Assembly (NCBI GenBank): GCA_050184225.1
Contig: JBFXAN010000089.1
Coordinates: forward strand, 1-24,862
Direction: 5' to 3'
From: JBFXAN01 sp050184225
GTDB lineage: Bacteria; Chloroflexota; Dehalococcoidia; CAUJGQ01
Length of the DNA: 24,862 nucleotides
The notes under the pieces were generated by a model that saw nothing but the letters and a program-made list of their open reading frames with translations, was not told the origin of the DNA and did not search any database. Both the position numbers and the translations under genes were made by a program. This document shows positions 6,599 through 13,871 of this stretch, piece by piece (within the stretch, counting starts at the first letter, position 1; every line of letters begins with the position of its first letter).

Positions 6599-7861
6599 AT
6601 GAACGGCCCGGTGGTGACGATCTCGCGGCAGCATGGCAGCGGTGGCGAAGAGGTGGCGGCGCTGGTCGCCGAACGGCTTGGCGTGCCGCTGCTCGATCAA
6701 GAAATTCGCACGATGGCGTCGAAGCGGGCCGGTGTCTCCGAACACGCGCTCGAAGAGGCAGAGCGGCCCGTCTCCTGGGTGACCCGCATTCTCGAACGGT
6801 TGGGCTCGGTCGGCGTCATGTCCGATGGGGCGGCGGTCGAATCGACGGCCGGGCTGCCCGTGCCGACCACCGAGACATTCCGGCAGTTGATGGACGATGT
6901 TGTCCGCGAGTCGGCTGAAGACGGCGCCGTGATCCTCGGCCATGGCGCGCACATCGTCCTCAAGGACCGGCCGGGCGTGCTTCGGGTCTTCGTGCAGGCG
7001 CCGCTTGAAGCGCGCATCCGCCGGCTTGTTCACGAGGACACCCTCTCGCCGATCGATGCGCGTCGTCAGGCTGAAGCCTGGGATCGGGAGCGGGTGCGCT
7101 TCTATCAGGACGCCTATCACGTCAACTGGTTCGACCTGCGCCTGTATGACGGTCTGGTCGACACGCACCTGCTCGGCGTCCACGGCGCCGCCGAAGCGAT
7201 CGTGCAGATGGCGGAACAGGTCTGCGTCGCCCGGCCGGAGATCGTCCCGGCGGCGGCGGCCCGGCCGATCATTGCCGAGCCGGTGGCCACCCGTAGCACC
7301 GATGGCGAAGTCATCACTCTCAAGAACGGCAAGGTCTGTATCCGGCCGATGTCCGGCGGAGATGCCCCCGCCCTGCTCGCCTTCTTTCGGTCACTCCCTC
7401 CTGAAGATCTCCTCTTCCTGCGGCGAAACGTGACCGACTCCGCCGTAATCGATGCCTGGGAGCGCGATGTCGTGGACGGACGCATGTTCACGCTGCTGGC
7501 TGAGACCGTGGTCGAAGAAGGTCAGCCCGAGGTCGTGGGAGAAGCGAGTCTGCGTCCGAGCGAGGTACCGTGGACCAGTCACATCGGCGAAGTGCGGGTC
7601 GTCACCTCCCCGGCGTGGCGCGGCCGCGGTCTGGGTACGGCTTTGCTGCGCGAGATCCTCCGGGCGGCGCACGATGCCGGCATCGAAAAGGTGACGGCTG
7701 AGTCGCTGGCTGAACAGACCGGCGCCCGCGAGATGCTGGGCCGCCTCGGATTCGTCGAGGAGGGACGGTACGCCGGCTATGCCCGTGACCTGGGCGGCGC
7801 ACTCCACGACCTGATCGTGATGACCCACACCGAACCGGTGTCGGAAGCGGTGCTAACGTAG
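6599..7861 (+). CDS. Fusion: cytidylate-kinase-like domain plus GNAT acetyltransferase
   Basis: The 420-residue protein has two domains. Residues 1 to about 215 match the cytidylate-kinase-like family: VVTISRQHGSGGEEVA (5-20) with the P-loop, LGVPLLDQEI, a GHGAHIVL segment, and RVRFYQDAYHVNWFDLRLYD near its end. Residues about 240-410 are a GNAT domain with the acetyl-CoA-binding segment RVVTSPAWRGRGLGTALLREIL (about 331-352) and the late GFVEEGRYAG. A linker rich in Ala/Pro (about 218-236) joins them. The kinase-like family binds nucleotides, but its substrate is not established. The GNAT domain would acetylate an amine. GGGAGG 6 nt before the ATG supports the start. Both halves look intact, so this is a true fusion rather than a frameshift product. 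Confidence 0.88.
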   Translation: MNGPVVTISRQHGSGGEEVAALVAERLGVPLLDQEIRTMASKRAGVSEHALEEAERPVSWVTRILERLGSVGVMSDGAAVESTAGLPVPTTETFRQLMDDVVRESAEDGAVILGHGAHIVLKDRPGVLRVFVQAPLEARIRRLVHEDTLSPIDARRQAEAWDRERVRFYQDAYHVNWFDLRLYDGLVDTHLLGVHGAAEAIVQMAEQVCVARPEIVPAAAARPIIAEPVATRSTDGEVITLKNGKVCIRPMSGGDAPALLAFFRSLPPEDLLFLRRNVTDSAVIDAWERDVVDGRMFTLLAETVVEEGQPEVVGEASLRPSEVPWTSHIGEVRVVTSPAWRGRGLGTALLREILRAAHDAGIEKVTAESLAEQTGAREMLGRLGFVEEGRYAGYARDLGGALHDLIVMTHTEPVSEAVLT

Positions 7862-7868
7862 GTGGCGA

Positions 7869-8031
7869 ACCCCTCCCCCGGCCCCTCCCCCCGCTGACGC
7901 GCGGAGAGGGGAGTACAGTCAGACGGTGGGTGCCAGGATCACGTCTGGCGTGACCGTGGTGAGGCTTCAGCCGGCACAGGTTACTCTGTACGCCCCTCCC
8001 CAATGCGTTGGGGAGGGGTCGGGGGAGGGGC
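7869..8031. repeat. C-run/G-run inverted repeat island
   Basis: The left arm (about 7869-7918) and right arm (about 7986-8031) are imperfect reverse complements containing CCCCTCCCC/GGGGAGGGG blocks and a shared CTGTAC/GTACAG inner end. Within the right arm a local hairpin pairs 7993-8003 with 8008-8018 around a TGCG loop. The island starts 8 nt after the stop of the kinase-GNAT gene and ends at the ATG of the J-domain gene. It therefore supplies the only Shine-Dalgarno-like G/A-rich sequence for that gene. Confidence 0.8.
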
Positions 8032-8685
8032 ATGTCTGCACCCAACATCGATTACTATGCCCTCCTGCACGTCCACCCTTCCGCCACTCTCGAACAAGTG
8101 CGTGCCGCATATCTCCGCCAGATCGGTCAGTGGCATCCGGACCGCAATGCTACCGAGGAGGCGACCCGACGGACCGCGCAGAACACCGCTGCCTGGGTGG
8201 TGCTGCGCGACCCAACCCCGCGTGCCGCGAACGCCCGCCACCCCCGCCCCCCGGGGGGCGGTCAGCCGGCCCGGGCTGACCGCCACCGCCAGGATCGCAC
8301 CCCGCGGCCACGCCAGGCGGCAGTCGATCCGGCCGCAGCCGAACGCGCCCGGCGCGGCGCCGAGGCGAGCGCGCGCGAGTCACAGGCGCGCAAGCAGCGC
8401 GAGGCTGAATACGAACGGCGCCGCAGAGCCTCCGAGCCGTTGTGGCAGCCGCCCGATGAGCGTGGCTACGGCTGGTCCGATCAAGCGTTCGTCGTCGGTC
8501 ACTGGTATCGCAACAATCGGGGACCGTATCGACTGATCGATGTCCGGGGAAAGTATGCGGACGTGTACTACACCGACGGCGACATCGTCAGTCTTCCCGC
8601 CGATGACCTCTGGCGACACTGGCAGCACCAGGTCCAGCGTCGCTCCGGCGCGGGCCGCACCACGTCCACGCGCGCCCGTCATTAA
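8032..8685 (+). CDS. J-domain (DnaJ-like) protein
   Basis: The 217-residue protein starts with a J-domain (about 6-60): DYYALLHVHPSATLEQVRAAY, the HPD motif at 35-37 (HPDRN) and a following helix. J-domains stimulate DnaK-type Hsp70 ATPases. The middle (about 70-140) is Arg/Ala/Pro/Glu-rich, likely a disordered and then coiled-coil linker. The C-terminal 75 residues (GYGWSDQAFVVGHWYRNNRGPY to DDLWRHWQH) look like a small folded domain that I do not recognise. There is no G/F region or zinc finger, so it is not a canonical DnaJ. ATG 8032 is chosen although an open frame reaches back into the repeat. The ribosome-binding sequence is repeat-derived and partly occluded by a predicted hairpin. Confidence 0.85.
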   Translation: MSAPNIDYYALLHVHPSATLEQVRAAYLRQIGQWHPDRNATEEATRRTAQNTAAWVVLRDPTPRAANARHPRPPGGGQPARADRHRQDRTPRPRQAAVDPAAAERARRGAEASARESQARKQREAEYERRRRASEPLWQPPDERGYGWSDQAFVVGHWYRNNRGPYRLIDVRGKYADVYYTDGDIVSLPADDLWRHWQHQVQRRSGAGRTTSTRARH

Positions 8686-8874
8686 GTGCCACCGTTGCTT
8701 TCCGCGATCCCGTGATGCAGGCCGTGACCATCGACTGAATCCGCTTCCCAACCCGCTTCGTACCACCGCAATGAATACGCGTGTACTTTATTGGCGATCG
8801 TGCCGCGCATATGATGAGAAGAACCCCAGCGGCGGCTGTGTCCACCCAGTACGCCGCTTCAACTGGATGAGCTT

Positions 8875-10434
8875 GTGACAATTGCCGATGCGTCGCCGGC
8901 GGCGCCCGTTTCCGCGCCGGGTCGGAGCTGGGGACTGCATGCCCGCTCGCGCCGCACGTGGCTCGGCCTCGTTGCCGTGCTGCTCTGTCTGACCTACGCG
9001 TGCGGATTTCTTCTTCCCCTGGCCTACTGGACGTTCCCTGACGTGATCCCGACCGACCGGCCGCTCGCCGATGCGCTGGGTACGGACCTGTGGGGGGCGT
9101 TCCGCTTCATCGTGCCGGTGGTCGTCGCGTTTGCGCTCTACGCGGCGGCCATTCTGTTGGCGCGTGCGTTGCGTGGCCGGCGCGCGTTGGTGGCGGTGCT
9201 CGGTGCCGGCGCGCTCTATGCCGTGCTCTTCCTGCCCACCAACCCGGCCGGCGCGCAGGATATCTATCACAACGTCTTTGATGCCCGCATTCTCTGGAAG
9301 TACGGCGACAACCCCAACGCCGTACCGCCGAGTGCCTTCCTCAACGACCCGCTCTTTCCGGCGGTCGTCGCCTGGAATGAGTTCGCATCGGTCTACGGTC
9401 CCATCTGGTACGCCGTCTCCGGCCTGCCCTTTGTCGCCGGCGGCGATGACCTTCGCATGAACGTGATCGGGCACAAGGTACTGGCAGCGGCTTTCCTGCT
9501 GGGTACGGCGCTGCTCGCCGCGCTCATCGCCGAACGTATCCGGCGCGGGACCGGCATCGCGGCGGCGATTGCCGTCGCCTGGAACCCGCTCATGTTGTTT
9601 GAAACAGCGGGGAACGCCCACAACGACATCGTCATGGTGTTTTTTGCGATGGCGGCGTTCTATGCGCTGGTGATGCGGCAGTGGCTCTGGATCTTCCCCC
9701 TGCTCGCCCTGTCTGTCGCGACCAAGTACGGACTGATCCTGCTCGGACCGTTGATGCTCGTCTGGCTGCTCCGGCGCGAGGATGTGCCCAAGCGACAGGT
9801 TGTGCTCTCGCTCTGTCTGGGCGCGGCCGTCGGCGTGGCCGTGTACCTGCCGTTCTTCCAGGGAGCCGATACCCTCGAGGTGATCCGGCGGCAGTCCGGC
9901 TACAATACCTCGTCACCTAGCGCCTTGCTGGACATCCTCTTGATCTATCAGTGGGATCTCAACTCGTTGGAGTCCTCCCGGCTGATGAAGCAGATCGTTG
10001 TGCCCCTCTTTCTCGCCGTCTATGCCTGGCAGGTATGGCGGGTGCGCGGCACCGTTGCCGGGTTGGTGGAGCGGAGTGTGACCGTACTCTTTCTGCTCAT
10101 GCTGATCGCAACGTGGTGGTTCTGGCCGTGGTACGTCATCTGGATCGTGCCGCTGGCCGCGCTCGTGCCGGGCCGCGGCGCCGCCCTGATCGGCCTCTCA
10201 TTCTCCGCGTCGGCGATGCTGATGTATGCCGCCTACTTCTGGCTGCTCGATGGTGACGGGGTACGGCTGCAGGCGGCGACCGCAACGGTGGCGTTCCTGC
10301 CACCCGCGTTGATCGGGCTCGGCTATCTCACCTGGCGTTGGGTCTACCGGTGGCACGACCGCCGCCGCGCCATGTCGCTGGCGTATGCCGACTACGTCGC
10401 CGCCGTCCCGGTCGCCTCCGACGCCGGTTCCTAA
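8875..10434 (+). CDS. Integral membrane glycosyltransferase (GT-C, mannosyltransferase-like)
   Basis: The 519-residue multi-pass membrane protein has roughly 11-13 hydrophobic segments. After the second or third segment, the loop TNPAGAQDIYHNVFDARILW (about 122-141) carries acidic residues Asp129 and Asp136 in the position of the GT-C catalytic Asp. It is followed by SVYGPIWYAVSG, typical of polyprenol-phosphate-mannose-dependent alpha-mannosyltransferases (MptA/MptB-like) and GT87 relatives. Such enzymes use a lipid-linked sugar and build lipoglycans or glycosylate extracellular glycans; the acceptor here is unknown. The start is GTG 8875, with only GGATGA upstream. A 189-nt gap separates it from the J-domain gene. 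Its stop codon is embedded in the inverted repeat at 10430-10506. Confidence 0.85.
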   Translation: MTIADASPAAPVSAPGRSWGLHARSRRTWLGLVAVLLCLTYACGFLLPLAYWTFPDVIPTDRPLADALGTDLWGAFRFIVPVVVAFALYAAAILLARALRGRRALVAVLGAGALYAVLFLPTNPAGAQDIYHNVFDARILWKYGDNPNAVPPSAFLNDPLFPAVVAWNEFASVYGPIWYAVSGLPFVAGGDDLRMNVIGHKVLAAAFLLGTALLAALIAERIRRGTGIAAAIAVAWNPLMLFETAGNAHNDIVMVFFAMAAFYALVMRQWLWIFPLLALSVATKYGLILLGPLMLVWLLRREDVPKRQVVLSLCLGAAVGVAVYLPFFQGADTLEVIRRQSGYNTSSPSALLDILLIYQWDLNSLESSRLMKQIVVPLFLAVYAWQVWRVRGTVAGLVERSVTVLFLLMLIATWWFWPWYVIWIVPLAALVPGRGAALIGLSFSASAMLMYAAYFWLLDGDGVRLQAATATVAFLPPALIGLGYLTWRWVYRWHDRRRAMSLAYADYVAAVPVASDAGS

Positions 10435-10506
10435 ACCAAAGCCACGCCGGGAACTGCATGGTAGTGTGTCCGACGCCCGCGGGTTTCACCTTGGCCTTGG
10501 TTTAGG
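10430..10506. repeat. Inverted repeat over the stop codon
   Basis: The arms 10430-10444 and 10492-10506 (CCTAAACCAAAGCCA and its near-reverse-complement) match at 14 of 15 positions around a 47-nt loop that contains further GC-rich complementarity. The TAA stop of the glycosyltransferase gene (10432-10434) is inside the left arm. It could act as a factor-independent 3' structure between convergent genes, but lacks a T-run. The flanking 10507-10603 stretch shows no gene. Confidence 0.7.
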
Positions 10507-10603
10507 CGGTGCCGTTCTCCATCAACGCAATCAACGCATCACATCGTGGCTGGGTGTCTTCGTACCATGGTGGTCGAGCGTCCCCACCTCTTCCCGCGGG
10601 ACA

Positions 10604-10948
10604 TCAGAGCGTTTCCCACGGCTCTGGCTTGATCAAACCGATGAAGCTGTACCGTGCCGAACCGGTCTGCTCGGTGATCACGACGCGGAGCTCACCATCG
10701 AACCGATCGTGCGTCAGGCGGCAGACATCACCCTTCTCCAGCCGCCGGTCCCCGTTGGGAAGCCGCAGGTTGCCCGTCCAACGCCCACCGCGTTGCCCGG
10801 CGTGGACCGCCACCACCGCATAGGTGCCATCCGGATAGAGAAAGTCGGCAGATCCGTCGAAGAGCACGGCCATCCTCCAACCGGTGCGTTCGTCCCAGTA
10901 TGGCGCACCGGCCTGGCCGGAAGGAACGTCCGCGTGGTTACGCGTCAC
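10604..10948 (-). CDS. Small protein of unknown function
   Basis: The frame encodes up to 114 residues with a beta-rich look (MAVLFDGSADFLYPDGTYAVVAVHAG, then RWTGNLRLPNGDRRLEKGDVCRLTHDRFDGELRVVITEQ). Its composition is that of a real soluble protein, whereas the competing frames are Arg/Pro/Ser-rich. No family was recognised. The start is uncertain: the GTG at 10948 and the ATG at 10873 each have a G-rich site too close for a normal spacing. It lies downstream of the orphan gene-tail copy at 11003-11059 and may be part of the same accessory patch. The end (GLIKPEPWETL) is intact with a normal stop. Confidence 0.6.
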   Translation of the reverse strand: MTRNHADVPSGQAGAPYWDERTGWRMAVLFDGSADFLYPDGTYAVVAVHAGQRGGRWTGNLRLPNGDRRLEKGDVCRLTHDRFDGELRVVITEQTGSARYSFIGLIKPEPWETL

Positions 10949-11002
10949 CTTCGCACGTCCGTCCGATCATCGGAATGATCCCGGTTCCCGAACCGCGACG
11001 CC

Positions 11003-11059
11003 CTCAGCGTCCGGACGCGCGATAGTCGCGGTAGGGCGTATCGCGCCACTCGAAGGCGG
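11003..11059 (-). pseudogene. Orphan copy of the 3' end of the crotonase gene
   Basis: This 57-bp stretch matches 11996-12052, the last codons and stop of the crotonase-family gene, at 53 of 57 positions. Read on the minus strand it encodes AFEWRDTPYRDYRASGR plus stop, against AFEWRDAPYRDYRASGR in the intact gene. One difference is synonymous (GAC/GAT) and the other three fall in a single Asp-Thr/Asp-Ala codon pair. There is no gene body upstream: the PIN gene ends 28 nt before it. It is a gene-tail relic that marks one edge of the toxin-antitoxin islet, with the intact gene end as the other edge. Confidence 0.85.
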
Positions 11060-11087
11060 TCCTGCAGCCGCAGACTGCCATCAAACC

Positions 11088-11510
11088 TCACGTGCTTGCA
11101 TCGAAGGCATCGAGAAACCGGCGTGGTGTCACGATCTGAATGCTTTCGTAGTTGCCCAGTTCGAGAAGGTGTCTATTGCCGCTCACCACAAAGTCGACCG
11201 CCCCGGCGATTGCCGTCCCAATGACAAGGTTGTCCGGCGGATCTTGCGGAATCACGTCGACAACTGCCGGTTCGACCCAGATCGTCGCTTGCCGGAGAGC
11301 CCGGAGGAACCGTCGAATCCAGTCGGGAGACCGCCTGATATAGCGCCGGATCTTCTCCCGCTCAAGCCCTTCCAAAACTTCCGCCTCGATCGGATCAGAC
11401 GAGACGACATCGAACCTACCATCAAGCCAGAGATCCACGATCCGGGCGGGTGGACCAGCAGGGCTGATGAGCGCGGAAAGGTAGACATTGGTATCGAGCA
11501 CGACCCTCAT
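11088..11510 (-). CDS. PIN-domain toxin (VapC-like nuclease)
   Basis: The 140-residue PIN-domain protein opens with VVLDTNVYLSALIS (Asp6), has a central acidic DPIEAEVLEGLER, and ends with PPDNLVIGTAIAGAVDFVVSGNRHLLEL, which provides the later acidic metal ligands. This pattern is typical of putative toxins of the COG1569 type, which cleave RNA with divalent metal. It overlaps the UPF0175 gene by 4 nt (ATGA), the normal antitoxin-first arrangement, so expression is probably coupled and autoregulated by the pair. Its GC content looks a little below the neighbouring housekeeping genes. Just beyond its stop lies the orphan crotonase tail. Confidence 0.88.
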   Translation of the reverse strand: MRVVLDTNVYLSALISPAGPPARIVDLWLDGRFDVVSSDPIEAEVLEGLEREKIRRYIRRSPDWIRRFLRALRQATIWVEPAVVDVIPQDPPDNLVIGTAIAGAVDFVVSGNRHLLELGNYESIQIVTPRRFLDAFDAST

Positions 11511-11893
11511 GCAGAATGCCGGCCTTGACGCCGCTCGGCACGGATCTCGTCAACCACCGCAATCGCGATCCGCTCCGCTTCAGCGGCGTCGAGATCTCCC
11601 CCTGTCTCACGGAGTTCACGGTACATCTCGCGGAGGTGTTCGCGGTCCTGCGTCTTGTCTGAATCCGATTCGTCATCGGTCAGCCGAAAATACGGGATAC
11701 CGAGCCGCCCCGAGTACTGAATGAAGTCGAGTTTCGATGTACCGAGGAGTTGTGCCGCTTTGCCACTGCTGATCGTGCCACGCCGGTACAACTCAAGCAC
11801 GATCGTTTCGCGAATGGCATCGTCGAGCGGTTGATCGAGCAATGCGAGGGCCTGAACCAACGACTCATCGATCTCGACCGTTACGCGATTCAT
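11507..11893 (-). CDS. UPF0175 family antitoxin
   Basis: The 128-residue protein fits UPF0175: the N-terminal MNRVTVEIDESLVQAL, then a helix-turn-helix-like core ETIVLELYRRGTISSGKAAQLLGTSKLDFIQYSGRLGIPYF (about 29-70). The acidic, charged C-terminal tail (DDESDSDKTQDREHLREMYRE onward) is longer than in minimal members and may wrap the toxin. UPF0175 proteins are commonly paired with PIN toxins. GGAGGT 7 nt before ATG 11893 fixes the start; an upstream in-frame codon at 11911 precedes this site. The region 11894-11996, between this start and the crotonase stop, should hold the module's promoter, but no clear -35/-10 pair was found. Confidence 0.85.
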   Translation of the reverse strand: MNRVTVEIDESLVQALALLDQPLDDAIRETIVLELYRRGTISSGKAAQLLGTSKLDFIQYSGRLGIPYFRLTDDESDSDKTQDREHLREMYRELRETGGDLDAAEAERIAIAVVDEIRAERRQGRHSA

Positions 11894-11995
11894 TGGTCTA
11901 CCTCCCCGCATCGTGATTGTATCGTGGGACGGCTACGTCGCCCATCAGATGCGAGGAGGCAACGTCAGCGTGTCGTGGGCATCGATCCGCGTTCG

Positions 11996-12052
11996 CTCAG
12001 CGTCCGGACGCGCGATAATCGCGGTAGGGTGCGTCGCGCCACTCGAAGGCGG
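11996..12052. repeat. Direct repeat, gene-end copy flanking the TA pair
   Basis: This is the 3' terminal 57 bp of the crotonase gene, repeated in the same orientation at 11003-11059 (53 of 57 identical). The two copies bracket 936 bp that hold essentially only the PIN/UPF0175 pair. The geometry resembles attL/attR of elements that insert at gene 3' ends, but no integrase is present. Confidence 0.8.
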
Positions 12053-12881
12053 CCTTGATCCCGCCGCCGCCCTCGGCCATCGACTCCTGCACCTTCTGCT
12101 GCCAGAGCGCCGCCTGGTCGGTGTACTGATACATCGCGTCGGTGTCCGTCGCGCTGTGGATCGCCGGGTAGACGATCGACTCGAAGTAGGTGTTGACGCT
12201 CCGCTTCTGCAACGCCAGCGAGTCCGATGCCTGGTTTGCGATTCGCTCGGCCATCGTCAGCACCGTGGCGTCCAGGTCTGCCGCCGGCACGGCCCGATTG
12301 ACCATGCCCATCGCCGCCGCCTCGGTGCCGCTGACGCTGTCGCCGGTGTAGAGCAGTTCCTTGGCGCGGCGCATGCCGATGATCACCGGCCAGAACGCTG
12401 CCGTCCGCGACGTGCCCAGGCCGCGCGTCCCTGGATGCCCAAGCTGGGCGTTGTCCGCGGCCACGACCAGATCCGTCATCATCGCCAGCTCGCAGCCGCC
12501 GGCGATGCAGTAGCCGTGCACCTGCGCGATCGTCACTTTGGCCATGTTCCACAAATACAGATAGAGGTCACTGACCCGCACCATGTTCGTCCGCGTCCGC
12601 CAGACCGAGCGACGCTCCCCTTGCGCGGCCTGCCGGTATTCCGTCTGGCGCCGCGGTGTGACGAGGTCGTAGCCCGCCGAGAACGCGCGCCCGGAGCCAC
12701 GCAGGATGATCACCCGGACCGCCGGCTCCATCTCCAACGTCTTGAGCGCATTCTCGAGGTCGGCGAGCAACTCCGGGCTCAGCGCGTTCAGCTTGTCCGG
12801 CCGGTTCAGTGTGATCCTTGCCAGCCGCTCCTCGGTGCCCAACCGCTCGACTTCGATATTCTCGTACTGAAGCTCGCTCAT
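11997..12881 (-). CDS. Enoyl-CoA hydratase/isomerase (crotonase) family protein
   Basis: The 294-residue crotonase-fold protein has the first oxyanion-hole strand GSGRAFSAGYDL (62-73) and the second, VHGYCIAGGCELAMMTDLV (121-139). The first catalytic Glu of hydratases is kept (Glu131, in CEL), but the second is missing: the usual Q-P-E reads H-P-G at 149-151. This argues for a reaction other than simple hydration, such as isomerase, hydrolase or ring-cleavage chemistry. The ATG at 12881 follows a strong GGAGGGGG; an upstream frame to 12911 starts before that site. The tail RDYRASGR plus stop is the segment duplicated at 11003-11059. It lies downstream of the lipoprotein gene, with a hairpin island between them. 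Confidence 0.88.
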   Translation of the reverse strand: MSELQYENIEVERLGTEERLARITLNRPDKLNALSPELLADLENALKTLEMEPAVRVIILRGSGRAFSAGYDLVTPRRQTEYRQAAQGERRSVWRTRTNMVRVSDLYLYLWNMAKVTIAQVHGYCIAGGCELAMMTDLVVAADNAQLGHPGTRGLGTSRTAAFWPVIIGMRRAKELLYTGDSVSGTEAAAMGMVNRAVPAADLDATVLTMAERIANQASDSLALQKRSVNTYFESIVYPAIHSATDTDAMYQYTDQAALWQQKVQESMAEGGGGIKAAFEWRDAPYRDYRASGR

Positions 12882-12967
12882 CGCATTTCCCCCTCCATCC
12901 AATTCGCACATCCGATGGTCAGTCTAGGGACCAGCCCCCGAGGACGCAAATCCGACCCAGGGAACGG

Positions 12968-13047
12968 TGAACCGCAAAGACGCAGAGGACGCAAAGGAGC
13001 GCAAAGAAATCATGAAGACTTTGCGTCCTCTGCGCCTTTGCGGTTCA
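12968..13047. repeat. Inverted repeat of GCAAAG-type units
   Basis: The arms 12968-12996 and 13019-13047 match as reverse complements at 28 of 29 positions around a 22-nt loop. Units are CGCAAAGA, CGCAGAGGA and CGCAAAGGAG (8-10 bp). The island sits between the lipoprotein gene (stop at 13071, 23 nt away) and the crotonase gene start. The same vocabulary recurs at 15425-15585. Similar 'cgcaaagg' hairpins are, from general experience, widespread in intergenic DNA of several phyla. Confidence 0.9.
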
Positions 13048-13070
13048 TGTGGAGGGTTGCTTGTGTCATC

Positions 13071-13871
13071 CTACGGCCAGGCTCCTGCGGCCGCTGCCAG
13101 CCGTTGATCCAGCCGGGTCGCGAGGTCGCGGGCGAGGCGGTCAACCGCCGGGCCTGTCCCATCCAGCGCCAGCGCAAATCCGCCCGCCCCACGCCGCACC
13201 GCGATCACCCAGCCAACCGCCTCCGACGGCCGGCTCACCCGCCACGCAACCGCTTCGTCGCCGAGTGTCAGATCGCTGATCTGTTCTGCTCGGATGTCGC
13301 CCGTCTGCCCGTCAATCAGCGCCCGAATCGCCGGCTCCAGCCCCCCGGCCGCCTCGTCGAACCACGCGGCCGCGCCCTCCGGCGTGGCGAAGGCATAGCC
13401 GGTGTGTGTCACCGTCTGCACCGTCCCATCCGCGGGCGAAGTCCCACCCGCCTCGCTCTCGAAGCCCGACTCATACGCCAGCACCAGCCCGGAGCGGTCC
13501 CAGCGGCTCTTGGCCGTGGTCGGGTCTGGCTCACCCTCGGCAAGCTGACCGCCGTCCTTGAACGCTGTCTCCGGCTTGGCGAAACCCGGGGGCAGATCGG
13601 CGTCCGTCGGCGCGATCCGGCGGAGAAACGCCTCGGCGCGGGTGCGGCTCCGTGGCGGCTCCGATGCCTGCGGTGTCTGCGGCGGGCCGCTGATTCCGGG
13701 GACGGTTGCCGTGGCAACGAACAACGTCGGCGTTGGTGTCAGCGCCCGCTCCGCCGAATCCTCTCCGCGCGAGCACGCGGCCAGGAGAAGCAAACCACCA
13801 AGGCACCAAGACACCAAGGTTCCGGTTTTCTTTGGGTCTTGGCGCCTTGGTGGTGAACCTCCCCTTGTCAC
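13071..13871 (-). CDS. Putative lipoprotein of unknown function
   Basis: The 266-residue protein has a lipoprotein signal: n-region with KK, hydrophobic LVSWCLGGLLLLAAC and a lipobox Cys at residue 33. A Thr/Pro-rich linker (about 44-75) follows, then a folded region from about 80 (RAEAFLRRIAPTDADLPPGFA). The Ala/Gly-rich GYAFATPEGAAAWFDEAAGG block resembles extracytoplasmic lipoproteins of unknown role. The GTG start overlaps the leucyl aminopeptidase stop by 4 nt (GTGA). The signal-peptide region is encoded by the inverted repeat at 13794-13854, so the start and signal may be secondary acquisitions. A later start would lose the signal. No family is assigned. Confidence 0.72.
   Translation of the reverse strand: MTRGGSPPRRQDPKKTGTLVSWCLGGLLLLAACSRGEDSAERALTPTPTLFVATATVPGISGPPQTPQASEPPRSRTRAEAFLRRIAPTDADLPPGFAKPETAFKDGGQLAEGEPDPTTAKSRWDRSGLVLAYESGFESEAGGTSPADGTVQTVTHTGYAFATPEGAAAWFDEAAGGLEPAIRALIDGQTGDIRAEQISDLTLGDEAVAWRVSRPSEAVGWVIAVRRGAGGFALALDGTGPAVDRLARDLATRLDQRLAAAAGAWP
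13794..13854. repeat. Inverted repeat of CACCAAG units inside a 5' coding region
   Basis: The arms 13794-13812 and 13836-13854 match at 18 of 19 positions, with similarity continuing inward through a 1-nt gap. Units are CACCAAGG, CACCAAGA and CACCAAGG (8 bp). The repeat starts 13 nt beyond the leucyl aminopeptidase stop and lies wholly within the frame of the lipoprotein gene, where it encodes the n-region and half of the hydrophobic core of the signal peptide. Confidence 0.88.

Noticed and set aside
8790..8818. TATGAT-like -10 near 8812 before the glycosyltransferase gene
   Set aside because: The nearest TTGGCG lies only 13 nt upstream, too close for a sigma70 -35, so no promoter is claimed.
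12968..13047. Inverted repeat considered as ends of an insertion sequence or MITE
   Set aside because: Only a 22-nt loop, no target-site duplication, and no transposase in the window; a MITE-like origin stays possible but unsupported.
11913..13856. Very long open frame on the + strand (647 codons) across the crotonase and lipoprotein genes
   Set aside because: It is Arg/His/Pro-rich, runs antisense to two well-supported genes and through a hairpin repeat, and has no recognisable domain; high GC makes such frames common.
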